From: Cloacibacterium caeni
Lineage (GTDB): Bacteria > Bacteroidota > Bacteroidia > Flavobacteriales > Weeksellaceae
Assembly: GCF_907163125.1 (NCBI RefSeq)
Contig: NZ_OU015319.1
Coordinates: 2,418,001 to 2,482,000 of the forward strand
Length of the DNA stretch: 64,000 bases
Direction of reading: 5' to 3'
The notes under the pieces were generated by a model that had not been told where the DNA came from, made no database searches, and worked only from the letters and a program-made list of their open reading frames with translations. The stretch's first letter is position 1. Each line of letters opens with the position of its first letter. This document shows, piece after piece, positions 40,107 through 48,864 of this stretch. The position numbers were made by a program, and so were the translations under genes.

Positions 40107-42386
40107 ATGAACTATTTTAAACTACTTTTAGTCTTTACTTTTCTTATACCAATTGTAGCTTTTTCTCAGATTAAAGAGAAAAATATTGATGCAGTAGTTA
40201 TAAAATCTTCAAAAAAGAAATTGAAGAAAAAAGACAATCCTGCATACGAAATCTTGCAACAAGTGTGGAAACACAAGAAAAACAATGGTCTTTCTCAGTT
40301 TCAAGACTATCAGTATAATGAGTACGAAAAAATACAGGTAGATGTTATTAATTTAGACAGTACTTTTACGCAAAAGAAAATTTTCAACAAAGTAGATTTT
40401 ATTTTTAAATATGCGGATACTGTTGATAATAAATTGTCTTTACCTATTTATTTTAATGAAACGGTCTATAAAAATTGGGGTAAAAAAGAACCTGTAAAAA
40501 AAGAGAAAAAAGAAGTTTTAGCCAATAAAGCTTCAGGATTTTCTAGTAACGAAGTAGTCGCCAATACTGCTAAAAACCTTTATAAAGACATTAATATTTA
40601 TGATAATATTCTGAATTTCTTTAACATAGGCTTTACAAGTCCTGTTGCGAAGGATGGTTTTATGAGTTATGATTATGAACTTTTATCAGACCAAAATTAC
40701 AATAGTGTAGATTGTTATAGAATAAAATATACTCCAAAAAGAAAAGATGTTTTGTCTATTTATGGGATGTTGTATATTTCTAAAGAAAATTATGCGGTTG
40801 TAAGAGCTACTTTGAAATCTAGCAAAAACCTAAACGTAAATTTTGTGAACAATTTTTATAATGAGTTGGATTTTGATAACCCAAATGATAGTATTTTCTT
40901 GCCAAAGAAAAATTATCAGGAAATACAAATGTCTATCTTAAGTAAAAAAGACAAGTCTAAAAGCTTGGTAATCAAAAAGAATACTACTTTTTCTGATTAT
41001 TTATTCAATCAAAATTTAAAAGATGAGGTATTTGAACAGAAAACGGAATTTCTAAGCGATGAACAGTTGCAAAAAGACGAAAATTTTTGGGAAGAAAACA
41101 GAAAAACACCACTTTCTGAATCAGAAAAGAACATTTATGTAATGATGGATGAGCTTAATAATGTTCCGAAATTTAAAAGAGCTGTAAAGCTTTATGAAAC
41201 GCTTGCATCTGGCTATTACAACGTTGGGAACGCTATTGATATTGGCGATTTGTATTCTACCATTGGTTTTAATGATGTTGAAGGCTTTAGGGTGAGGGTT
41301 GGCGCAAGAACCTTTTTTTCGCCAAATGATATGTGGAGGGCTGCATTTTATACCGCCTACGGATTTAAAGACGGGCAGATAAAATACGGTTTCGAGGCCA
41401 GAAAAATGTTCAACCGAGATAATAGATTTACCATAGGAATTGGCACCAGAAGAGATGTAATGCAATTAGGCGCGCAACTTACTACAGATGAGGGAATTAT
41501 GACGCGTTCTTTTGCCTCTTCAGGAGTTCTTAATTCAGGGAATAATTTTAATTTAAGTTCTGTAAATCAGACCAGTGCATTTGCAGCTATAGACCCTTTT
41601 AAAAATTTTACGGTAAGATTAGACGCAACATATCAAACCATAAAATCTGCCAATCCGACTAAATTTTCGCTGGATTTTTATCAAAATAACCAACTTTTTT
41701 CAGAACTTAAAGATAGTAAACTAGCACTGAGCATTACCGCAAGACCTGGCGCAAAATTCTCACAATATGGTGTAGATCGTTACGAACATAGTACTTTGGC
41801 GCCAACATTTGTTTTGAAATATACCAGAGGTTTAGAAGGCGTTTTCAATGCAGATTTTAATTACAATAAATTGCAGTTTTACTATTATCAGCCATTTTTA
41901 TTGAAGAGTTTCGGAAGATTAATTCTGAATGTAGAAGCGGGTAAAAACTTCAATACGGTTCCTTTGGCTTTGCAAAATGTAATCCCAGGCAATCAATCTT
42001 ACGGGCTTACGCCCAACACGTTTTCATTACTCAATTATTATGAATTTGTTACGGATGAGTACCTTAGTTTTCAGGCCGAACATCATTTTAATGGAAAATT
42101 ACTTTCTTATATTCCCTTAATTAAAAAACTGAAATTGAGAGAAGTAGCATTTTACAGAACCGCAATCGGTAGTTTAAGCGATGCGTCTAAAAATATTAAT
42201 TCTACCAATATCTTGCTTTCTGCGCCACATCAAAAACCTTATTACGAGTATGGCTTTGGGATTGAAAATATTGGTTTCGGGAACATCAGAATGCTGAGAA
42301 TAGATTTCAATTGGAGAGGCAATTATTTAGAAAATCCAGGTGCACAAAAATTTGGGATTAAATTCGGATTACAGTATAATTATTAA
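40107..42386 (+). CDS. DUF5686 family outer-membrane protein
   Basis: 759 residues. Signal peptide (LLLVFTFLIPIVAFSQ) from the ATG at 40107; an upstream in-frame TTG would spoil it. Residues 50-330 form the soluble DUF5686 region (AYEILQQVWKHKKNN and following); residues 360-759 look like an outer-membrane beta-barrel with alternating aromatics, ending in KFGLQYNY. Many homologues carry an N-terminal carboxypeptidase-regulatory domain, absent here. Function unknown. Confidence 0.83.
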   Translation: MNYFKLLLVFTFLIPIVAFSQIKEKNIDAVVIKSSKKKLKKKDNPAYEILQQVWKHKKNNGLSQFQDYQYNEYEKIQVDVINLDSTFTQKKIFNKVDFIFKYADTVDNKLSLPIYFNETVYKNWGKKEPVKKEKKEVLANKASGFSSNEVVANTAKNLYKDINIYDNILNFFNIGFTSPVAKDGFMSYDYELLSDQNYNSVDCYRIKYTPKRKDVLSIYGMLYISKENYAVVRATLKSSKNLNVNFVNNFYNELDFDNPNDSIFLPKKNYQEIQMSILSKKDKSKSLVIKKNTTFSDYLFNQNLKDEVFEQKTEFLSDEQLQKDENFWEENRKTPLSESEKNIYVMMDELNNVPKFKRAVKLYETLASGYYNVGNAIDIGDLYSTIGFNDVEGFRVRVGARTFFSPNDMWRAAFYTAYGFKDGQIKYGFEARKMFNRDNRFTIGIGTRRDVMQLGAQLTTDEGIMTRSFASSGVLNSGNNFNLSSVNQTSAFAAIDPFKNFTVRLDATYQTIKSANPTKFSLDFYQNNQLFSELKDSKLALSITARPGAKFSQYGVDRYEHSTLAPTFVLKYTRGLEGVFNADFNYNKLQFYYYQPFLLKSFGRLILNVEAGKNFNTVPLALQNVIPGNQSYGLTPNTFSLLNYYEFVTDEYLSFQAEHHFNGKLLSYIPLIKKLKLREVAFYRTAIGSLSDASKNINSTNILLSAPHQKPYYEYGFGIENIGFGNIRMLRIDFNWRGNYLENPGAQKFGIKFGLQYNY

Positions 42387-42551
42387 GAAAAATACATTCT
42401 TGTTTCTGTAAATTTTTAAAATCGAAGAAAAAAATCAAAAAAATATATCATATTTTTAAATAAGACATTAAATTTGAGCTTTATTTAAAAATGTATTCTG
42501 TAACAAAGCAATAGTTAACCCAACTTATTGTAAATAATTTTATTAAAAAAT

Positions 42552-44672
42552 ATGTTCAAAAAATTCAAACTCAATAAATTATTATTTTTCGCACCATTAA
42601 TCACGCTCATGTTCTGTTTTAATGCACCACAGAATGATGACGAGAAGATGCAAACGATTATGATAAGTGTAAAAAATACGCTTTCTTATCTGCATTATTC
42701 GCCTAAACCGATTAATGATGCTTATTCTGCTGATGTTTATGATAAATACATGGAAATGATAGACCCAGGAAAAAGATTTTTCTTGCAGTCAGAAGTAGAT
42801 GAATTCAGTAAACACAGAACCAAATTAGATGATTATCTGAACAGAGGTGATTTAACTTTTTATAAGTTGACGGTTGATAAATTGTACGACAGAACCGCAG
42901 AAATTGAAAAATATTCTCAGGAAATCTTGAGCAAACCGATTAATTTTGAAGAAAATGATGAATTAATTCTGGAACCAAAACTGAAGAAATATCCACAGAA
43001 TCAAGAAGAATTAAAAAACGAGTGGAAAAAATTCATCAAGTACAATATTCTTCAAGAAATAGAAACGCTCAATGCGAAAGAAGAAACGCAACGTGAGAAG
43101 AAAGACAGTGTAAACCGTCTGAAACTGAAAGATACCATTAAGTTAGAAATTCTTACACCTGCGCAGAAACAAGTAAAAGCGACGGAAGAAGTAAAAGATC
43201 TAATGACTTCTATGTTTAAGAGATTCCAAAAACGTAAAAAAATGGATTGGTTCTCTGTTTACATGAACGCTTACACCGAAGTTTTTGATCCGCATACCAA
43301 TTATTTTTCACCTCAAGACAAAGAAGATTTTGATGTGAATTTCGCAGGAAAAGTCATTGGAATTGGTGCAACGATTCAAGAAAGCAAAGGAAAAATAAAA
43401 ATCGGAACATTGGTAGTTGGCGCTCCCGCTTGGAAATCGAAACAAATTTCAGAAGGAGACGAAATTCTAAAAGTTCAGTCTAAAAAAGGAGAAGAACCGA
43501 TTAATGTAACGGGAATGTTGGTAGATGAAGCGGTGCGTTTTATCCGTGGCGAAAAAGGAACAGAAGTAGTTCTTACGCTCAAGAAAAAAGACGGAACCAT
43601 CAAAGAAGTGAAAATGATTCGTGAAGAAGTAGCGATAGAAGACACTTTTGCGAGAAGTATCATCATCAATGGAGCGAATGGTAAAAAATATGGATTCATC
43701 AATTTACCAAGTTTCAATGCAGATTTTGAAGATGCTAAAGGAAGAAATGCTTCAGACGATATAAAAGCAGAGCTCATTAAACTAAAAGCTCAAAATGTAG
43801 AAGGAATTATCCTTGATTTAAGAAATAACGGAGGCGGTTCTCTTACCGAAGTGGTAGATATTATGGGACTTTTCATGAATAACGGACCTGTAGTTCAAGT
43901 AAAAGACGGAAACGGTAGAGTTCAAGTGATGAGAAACAAACAAAATGACCCAATTTGGACTGGGCCTTTGGTAATCATGCAAAACGAACTTTCGGCTTCT
44001 GCTTCTGAAATTTTAGCAGGTGCGATGAAAGATTACGGAAGAGCAGTGATTGTTGGTTCTCCTAATTCGTTCGGGAAAGGAACAGTGCAGACTTTCGTAG
44101 AACTGAATAGGTTTTTAAATAGTACGGATGATTTCGGCTCACTGAAATTAACCATTCAGAAATTCTATAGAATTAATGGAAAATCTACCCAGTTAAAAGG
44201 TGTAGAGTCTGATATCCCGATGAAAGATGTATTCTCTTATGAAGAAATCGGCGAAAGATTTGATAATTATGCTTTACCTTGGGATCAAGTAAACTCTAGC
44301 AGTTTTACGATGAGTAATCCAATAAATGTTGCAGATTTGGCTAAAAACAGTCAGTCAAGAATGGCTCAAAATAAATTTTATCAATTATTGCTAGAATCTG
44401 CACAATGGAGAGAAAAATTAGACAAAGAAGAAAAGATTTCTCTTAATCTAAAAGATTTTGAAGCAGTGATGAAAACCAGAAAAGCACAGATTGATAAATT
44501 CAAACCATTGATTAAATACAATAACGGATTAAACTTTGCCCTTCATGCAGACGAAGTTTCTAGAGGAAAAACCGATGAGGTTTTCGCAAAAAAATCTGAA
44601 AACTGGATGAAAAATCTGAAAAGAGATATTTACCTTCAAGAAACTGTAAATATTATCTCTGATTTAAAATAA
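42552..44672 (+). CDS. prc: carboxy-terminal processing protease (Prc/Tsp-like, S41)
   Basis: 706-residue periplasmic protease that trims C-termini of envelope proteins. The N-terminal signal-anchor LLFFAPLITLMFCF leads into the TSP/DUF3340-type region, then a PDZ domain (residues 260-340, ATIQESKGKIKIGTLVVGAP), and the S41 catalytic core: NELSASASEILAG with the Ser and SFGKGTVQTF with the Lys of the Ser/Lys dyad. Domain order matches E. coli Prc. Ends at a strong bidirectional terminator shared with the ogt gene. Confidence 0.93.
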   Translation: MFKKFKLNKLLFFAPLITLMFCFNAPQNDDEKMQTIMISVKNTLSYLHYSPKPINDAYSADVYDKYMEMIDPGKRFFLQSEVDEFSKHRTKLDDYLNRGDLTFYKLTVDKLYDRTAEIEKYSQEILSKPINFEENDELILEPKLKKYPQNQEELKNEWKKFIKYNILQEIETLNAKEETQREKKDSVNRLKLKDTIKLEILTPAQKQVKATEEVKDLMTSMFKRFQKRKKMDWFSVYMNAYTEVFDPHTNYFSPQDKEDFDVNFAGKVIGIGATIQESKGKIKIGTLVVGAPAWKSKQISEGDEILKVQSKKGEEPINVTGMLVDEAVRFIRGEKGTEVVLTLKKKDGTIKEVKMIREEVAIEDTFARSIIINGANGKKYGFINLPSFNADFEDAKGRNASDDIKAELIKLKAQNVEGIILDLRNNGGGSLTEVVDIMGLFMNNGPVVQVKDGNGRVQVMRNKQNDPIWTGPLVIMQNELSASASEILAGAMKDYGRAVIVGSPNSFGKGTVQTFVELNRFLNSTDDFGSLKLTIQKFYRINGKSTQLKGVESDIPMKDVFSYEEIGERFDNYALPWDQVNSSSFTMSNPINVADLAKNSQSRMAQNKFYQLLLESAQWREKLDKEEKISLNLKDFEAVMKTRKAQIDKFKPLIKYNNGLNFALHADEVSRGKTDEVFAKKSENWMKNLKRDIYLQETVNIISDLK

Positions 44673-44694
44673 CAGTCTTTGACTGATTTTATAC

Positions 44695-44724
44695 AACTCC
44701 TCCAAATTTTTTGGAGGAGTTTTT
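44695..44724. terminator. bidirectional terminator between prc and ogt
   Basis: AACTCCTCCAA/TTGGAGGAGTT, an 11-bp stem with a 5-nt loop and T tract on the plus strand; it lies between the two convergent genes. Confidence 0.85.
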
Positions 44725-44726
44725 AT

Positions 44727-45239
44727 TTAGAATTTTAATTCTATTCCTTCAAGTTTAAAAAGCGCCGCTTTTCTATCGACGCCACCAGCATAACCCGTTA
44801 ATGAAAGATTTTTACCGATTACTCTGTGACAAGGAACCACTAAGCATAATTTGTTTCTAGAATTGGCATTGGCAACAGCTCTTACCGATTTTGGGCGTTT
44901 CATGGCATCAGCCTGAGACTGATAACTTCTATATTCTCCAAAACTAATGTTCTGCAATTCTTCCCAAACCTTTTTCTGAAAATCTGTACCCGTAAATTCC
45001 ACAGGAACGGTAAATTTTGTCAATTTTCCTTTGAAATATTGGCTCAATTCCTTTTCCAGAAGTTTTAAAACTCTGTTATTGGATGTTTTGATGACGCCAT
45101 AACCTTGCGAAATTTCTTCCATGTGCTTTTCAAAATATTTAGAATCTTCAAAATCGAGAAGAAGCAAGGCATTTTGATTGGCAAAAGCCACCATTTTACC
45201 TAGAGGAGTTTCGTATGATTTGGTGTACAGCATGTTCAT
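44727..45239 (-). CDS. ogt: methylated-DNA-[protein]-cysteine S-methyltransferase
   Basis: 170-residue suicide DNA-repair protein removing O6-alkyl groups from guanine. The acceptor Cys is in VVPCHRVIG; FQKKVWEELQNISFGEYRSY and the helix-turn-helix ANANSRNKL precede it, and GYAGGVDRK follows. The N-terminal half is a diverged ribonuclease-H-like domain, as in Ogt. No Ada regulatory domain is attached. Confidence 0.95.
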   Translation of the reverse strand: MNMLYTKSYETPLGKMVAFANQNALLLLDFEDSKYFEKHMEEISQGYGVIKTSNNRVLKLLEKELSQYFKGKLTKFTVPVEFTGTDFQKKVWEELQNISFGEYRSYQSQADAMKRPKSVRAVANANSRNKLCLVVPCHRVIGKNLSLTGYAGGVDRKAALFKLEGIELKF

Positions 45240-45414
45240 AATGAATGAGTTTTCAACAAATTTAGGAAGAATTTTTACGAAAAGACGGTTTAATTTTTAA
45301 AATACTTTTTCATTTCATCAATTTGAGAATCGTTTTTCGTGAGAAGATGTTTTTAATCAGTAATTCTTTTGAAAAAAACTACGGAAGTCTTATTTAGAAT
45401 TAAAATAAATAAAG

Positions 45415-45422
45415 TATATTTG
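45415..45422 (+). promoter_or_regulatory. -7 promoter box of feoAB (TATATTTG)
   Basis: TATATTTG fits the consensus, 23 nt before the TTG start of feoA. No -33 TTG at standard distance; iron-responsive control is plausible but no Fur box is evident. Confidence 0.45.
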
Positions 45423-45445
45423 CTCCTCAATTAATTATAGAAATC

Positions 45446-45700
45446 TTGCAGACAAATATTTCAAATAAATTGTGCTGTTTTCCTCGAAATAAAAAGGGGA
45501 AAATCAAAGGTTATGATAACGAAAACTTGCAGATGCCCAATAAGATAATCGAAATGGGATTATTGCCAGAAACATCATTTGTTATCTTACATCAAGCGCC
45601 TTTTAGCGGTCCTCTGTACATAGAATACGGAGAAGAAAAAACGAGAGTTGCTCTTCGTGAAGAAGAAGCGAGATTTATTTTCGTAGAACCAGAAAATTAA
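45446..45700 (+). CDS. feoA: ferrous iron transport protein A (FeoA)
   Basis: 84-residue cytosolic SH3-like partner of FeoB. GKIKGYDNENLQMPNKIIEMGLLPETS and IEYGEEKTRVALREEEA match the FeoA domain. No ATG is available upstream of the domain; TTG at 45446 is the likely start, giving a slightly longer N-terminus than usual with CC at residues 10-11. Followed by feoB after a short gap. Confidence 0.88.
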   Translation: MQTNISNKLCCFPRNKKGKIKGYDNENLQMPNKIIEMGLLPETSFVILHQAPFSGPLYIEYGEEKTRVALREEEARFIFVEPEN

Positions 45701-45732
45701 ACCAATATTTCTACTGAAATTTGGAAAATTAT

Positions 45733-47775
45733 ATGCCGAACTCAGCAAAAAAACAAAAACATATTCTTTTGGTAGGAAATCCTAATGTAGGAAAATCTAC
45801 CATCTTCAATTTGCTTTGTAACAAAAACCAAAAAACCGGCAATTACGCTGGCGTTACTGTTGCTTCACACGAAGGAACTTACCTATACAAAGACGAAGAA
45901 GTAGAAATTGTAGATTTGCCAGGTTCTTACAGCATTTATCCCACTTCTGAAGACGAAGCTATTTTCACCAAATATTTGATTGAAGAACAAGAAAAATACA
46001 GCGGTGTTATTTACATCGCAGATGCGCTGAACCTTAAAAGAAGCTTGCTACTTTATCAGCAAATCAAAGATTTGGGAATTCCTGTTTTGATGGTGATTAA
46101 CCAAGTAGATTTGGCGGAAAAAAGAGGTTTACACATCGATTCTAAAAAACTGAGCGAACTTCTTGGTCAAAATATTCTAGAAACCAATGCCAAAAAGAAT
46201 ATAGGAATTGAAGAAATAAGAGAATCTATTTTTAAAGATGAATTTTCGGTTTCGGATAAGCCTTATTTTGATATTCCTTCAGAAAATTTAGGATTGGTTT
46301 TCAAGATTTCAAGACAAATCGAAGAGAATAATTTCTATAAAGTTTGGACACTTATTGCAGCAGATACTTATTTGGGCAAATTAGAAAGTGTAAAAACACA
46401 ACTGAATCAAGAAGACAGAAAATGTATGGTTCCTAAGCGTTTACAAGTGCAGGAAACCATCAGAAGATACCAACAAATTGACGGAATTATCTCTCAAACC
46501 ATTTCTAAAAAACCTCAGTTCAAGGAACTTCTCACCGAAAAATTAGACAAAATTTTAGTACATCCTGTTTTAGGATATTTGGTTTTTGGGTTTATTTTAC
46601 TCACCATTTTCCAAAGTGTGTTTTTCATCGCAGAATATCCCATGAATTGGATTGATGCCGCTTTTGCTTGGTTGTCTGAAACTTCCAGTACTTGGCTTCC
46701 AGAAGGTCCATTAAATTCATTAATTTCTGACGGAATTATTCCAGGAATTGGCGGAATTGTGATTTTTGCTCCGCAAATCGGGATTCTTTTATATTTCTTG
46801 TATTTATTAGAAGATTCTGGTTACATGGCGAGAGTTATTTTCTTGATGGACAGATTCTTACGACCGTTTGGTTTAAACGGAAAAAGTATTGTTCCGCTCG
46901 TTTCGGGAACAGCTTGTGCCATTCCTGCAATTATGAGTACCAGAAACATTGAAAACGTAAAAGAGCGACTCATTACGATTCTCATTACGCCTTTTATGAC
47001 GTGTTCTGCAAGACTTCCGGTTTACAGTATCATTATTGCGCTGATTTTTACTGATGGAACTTTCTTTGGCGTAAAATATAAAGCGATAGCTCTTCTTGGA
47101 ATGTATTTCTTAGGATTTGCGACTTCGCTTATAGCCGCATTTATTTTAAAATATTTCATTAAAAATAAAGGAAAAACCTTCTTGGTAATGGATTTACCAA
47201 CGTATAAAATGCCACTTTGGAAATATGATTTCAAATTGGTTTTAGGTAAAGTTTGGGAATTCATCACAGGCGCTGGAAAAATTATTTTGGCAGTAAGTGT
47301 GATTCTTTGGTTTTTAAGTTATTTCGGACCGAAAGATGATTTCCATATTTTAGAACATCATTCAGATGTGAAATTAGAAAATTCTTATTTGGCTAAAATC
47401 GGGAAGCAAATGGAACCTGTGATTTCGCCATTGGGTTACGATTGGAAAATGGGAGTAGGAATTCTTACCAGTTTTGCAGCAAGAGAAGTGTTTGTCGGCA
47501 CAATGTCAACACTTTACAGTCTTGATGATGATGCTCCAGAAAAATCGGTCATCGAAAAAATGAGAAGTGATGTAAAACCGAATGGCGAAAAAGTATTCAG
47601 TTTTGCAACCGGACTTTCCATACTTATATTCTACGCTTTTGCGATGCAATGTATCTCTACGATTGCTGTAGTCTACAGAGAAACAAAATCTTGGAAATGG
47701 ACAGCGATTCAATTGGTTTTCATGTCTGGTTTAGCTTATCTAGCTTCCATGTTGGTTTACCAATTTTTCAAATAA
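45733..47775 (+). CDS. feoB: ferrous iron transporter B (FeoB)
   Basis: 680-residue GTP-dependent Fe(II) permease. The cytosolic G-domain has GNPNVGKSTIFN (G1), NYAGVT (G2), DLPGSYS (G3) and NQVDLAEKRG (G4); GDI-like helices follow. The C-terminal membrane part starts around residue 275 and includes two Gate domains with PLVSGTACAIPAIM and TCSARLPVY. The ATG at 45733 was chosen over an in-frame TTG 12 nt upstream. Ends at a terminator facing ferritin. Confidence 0.95.
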   Translation: MPNSAKKQKHILLVGNPNVGKSTIFNLLCNKNQKTGNYAGVTVASHEGTYLYKDEEVEIVDLPGSYSIYPTSEDEAIFTKYLIEEQEKYSGVIYIADALNLKRSLLLYQQIKDLGIPVLMVINQVDLAEKRGLHIDSKKLSELLGQNILETNAKKNIGIEEIRESIFKDEFSVSDKPYFDIPSENLGLVFKISRQIEENNFYKVWTLIAADTYLGKLESVKTQLNQEDRKCMVPKRLQVQETIRRYQQIDGIISQTISKKPQFKELLTEKLDKILVHPVLGYLVFGFILLTIFQSVFFIAEYPMNWIDAAFAWLSETSSTWLPEGPLNSLISDGIIPGIGGIVIFAPQIGILLYFLYLLEDSGYMARVIFLMDRFLRPFGLNGKSIVPLVSGTACAIPAIMSTRNIENVKERLITILITPFMTCSARLPVYSIIIALIFTDGTFFGVKYKAIALLGMYFLGFATSLIAAFILKYFIKNKGKTFLVMDLPTYKMPLWKYDFKLVLGKVWEFITGAGKIILAVSVILWFLSYFGPKDDFHILEHHSDVKLENSYLAKIGKQMEPVISPLGYDWKMGVGILTSFAAREVFVGTMSTLYSLDDDAPEKSVIEKMRSDVKPNGEKVFSFATGLSILIFYAFAMQCISTIAVVYRETKSWKWTAIQLVFMSGLAYLASMLVYQFFK

Positions 47776-47776
47776 A

Positions 47777-47802
47777 AAAAACTGCTTTTAAAAGCAGTTT
47801 TT
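47777..47802. terminator. bidirectional terminator feoB / ftnA
   Basis: A perfect 26-bp palindrome centred at 47789/47790 with ACTGC/GCAGT core and A/T flanks, so it can end transcription in both directions. Confidence 0.9.
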
Positions 47803-47806
47803 CATT

Positions 47807-48307
47807 TTATTCAGCTACGAAAACGCGTTTCGCCAGTTCTTGATCAAAAAGATACAAAGCAGAAGGATTGTCTTTCACCATTTTAATTTTCGAAATCAAT
47901 TGAGAAGCATTGGCTTCTTCTTCTACCTGTTCATTCACAAACCATTGTAAGAAAGCAGCAGTAGAGTAGTCTCCTGCATCATTAGCAGCTTTTACAATGT
48001 CAAAAATACTTTTGGTTACTAATTTTTCGTGCTCTAAAGCTTTTTCAAAAATTTCTAAAGCATCTTTGAAATCATGAGGAGGTTGTCTTACTTCTTGTAG
48101 TACAATTCTTCCACCGATATCGTTCAAATAATCAAAGAATTTTTCTGAATGCATCAGTTCTTCTTTAGACTGAACTCTGAAATAATTGGCAATTCCGTCT
48201 AAATCTTGTTCTAAAAACCAAGCGCTCATGGATAGGTACAATTGCGCTGCATATTGTTCTTTTGCAATTTGCTGATTCAGCAAATCAAATATATAATCTC
48301 TGTTCAT
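47807..48307 (-). CDS. ftnA: ferritin
   Basis: 166-residue non-heme ferritin, a 24-mer iron-storage cage with ferroxidase activity. LNQQIAKEQYAAQLYLSMSAWF supplies the first Glu ligand, SKEELMHSEKFFDYL the ExxH ligands, and QWFVNEQVEEEA the further Glu/Gln residues. It is convergent with feoB, pairing uptake with storage. Confidence 0.96.
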   Translation of the reverse strand: MNRDYIFDLLNQQIAKEQYAAQLYLSMSAWFLEQDLDGIANYFRVQSKEELMHSEKFFDYLNDIGGRIVLQEVRQPPHDFKDALEIFEKALEHEKLVTKSIFDIVKAANDAGDYSTAAFLQWFVNEQVEEEANASQLISKIKMVKDNPSALYLFDQELAKRVFVAE

Positions 48308-48323
48308 GATAAATGAATTTATT

Positions 48324-48331
48324 CAAAGATA
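48324..48331 (-). promoter_or_regulatory. -7 promoter box of ftnA (TATCTTTG)
   Basis: TATCTTTG on the minus strand, 16 nt before the ftnA ATG and inside the preceding small gene's 3' flank. Confidence 0.45.
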
Positions 48332-48352
48332 AGAAATAAATGTGATTTAGTT

Positions 48353-48505
48353 TTAAGAAATTTTATCTCTTCCTGGGCATTTTTTACATCTTTTCCCTTT
48401 CTTAAATTTCTTACAACATTTCTTTTTACCACAATATTGTTCGTAGTTTTTGCTCTCCAAAGTTGGAACAACAAGATTGAAATAAGGGTTAGTTCTGAAA
48501 TCCAT
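48353..48505 (-). CDS. 50-residue cysteine- and lysine-rich protein
   Basis: Small open frame: MDFRTNPYFNLVVPTLE, then CGKKKCC, KGKRCKKCPG. Five Cys in 25 residues (two CxxC-like pairs) and about a quarter Lys. It is encoded on the ftnA strand with a 45-nt gap, and divergent to the FeoB-associated protein. It may bind metal or nucleic acid; no named family known to me. Ribosome-binding signal is weak, so expression is unconfirmed. Confidence 0.6.
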   Translation of the reverse strand: MDFRTNPYFNLVVPTLESKNYEQYCGKKKCCKKFKKGKRCKKCPGRDKIS

Positions 48506-48549
48506 GAGACAAAATTAATCTTTATTTAGAATAGTTCAAAATAATTATG

Positions 48550-48557
48550 TAATTTTG
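48550..48557 (+). promoter_or_regulatory. -7 promoter box (TAATTTTG)
   Basis: TAATTTTG, 16 nt before the ATG at 48574. Confidence 0.4.
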
Positions 48558-48573
48558 TCATAAGATTTTTGTC

Positions 48574-48723
48574 ATGGAAAGTTTAGTCCTTCAATATGTT
48601 ATCATTTTTGCAGCTTTATTAGCGGCATCTTATTCTATTTATAAAATCATTAAAAAAACTTTTTCTCCAAAAAAATTCAATAGTAAAAGAACGCATTGCG
48701 ACAAAGATTGCGGATGTTCTTGA
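48574..48723 (+). CDS. FeoB-associated Cys-rich membrane protein
   Basis: 49 residues: a single N-terminal membrane helix (about 6-23, LQYVIIFAALLAASYSIYKI) and a short cytosolic tail ending HCDKDCGCS. Helix plus C-terminal Cys cluster is the hallmark of the FeoB_associated family, found next to feoB in many bacteria and thought to assist Fe(II) handling. Here ferritin and the 50-residue Cys-rich gene separate it from feoB. Confidence 0.75.
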   Translation: MESLVLQYVIIFAALLAASYSIYKIIKKTFSPKKFNSKRTHCDKDCGCS

Positions 48724-48753
48724 TTTTTAAAACGTTGAAAACATTTTTCTAAC

Positions 48754-48842
48754 ATTAAGAGTTTATTAAGGAATTAAGAAAAATAAGTTTCCATTCTTCG
48801 AGTTTTTTCTTAATAAACTTAATCTCTTAATTCTTGCTTAAT
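48754..48842. repeat. TTAAG-box inverted repeat (copy 2)
   Basis: Left arm ATTAAG at 48754, 48765, 48773 and a one-mismatch box at 48782 (spacings 11, 8, 9). Right arm CTTAAT at 48809, 48818, 48826 and 48837 (9, 8, 11), the exact mirror. The arms can form a long imperfect hairpin between the convergent FeoB-associated and M14 genes. Same right arm as at 4845-4878. Confidence 0.75.
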
Positions 48843-48864
48843 GGTTTAAAAATCTATTTTTAAA

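Noticed and set aside
44727-45239. Ada-type regulator
   Set aside because: Only the methyltransferase domain is present, without the AraC-type DNA-binding part.
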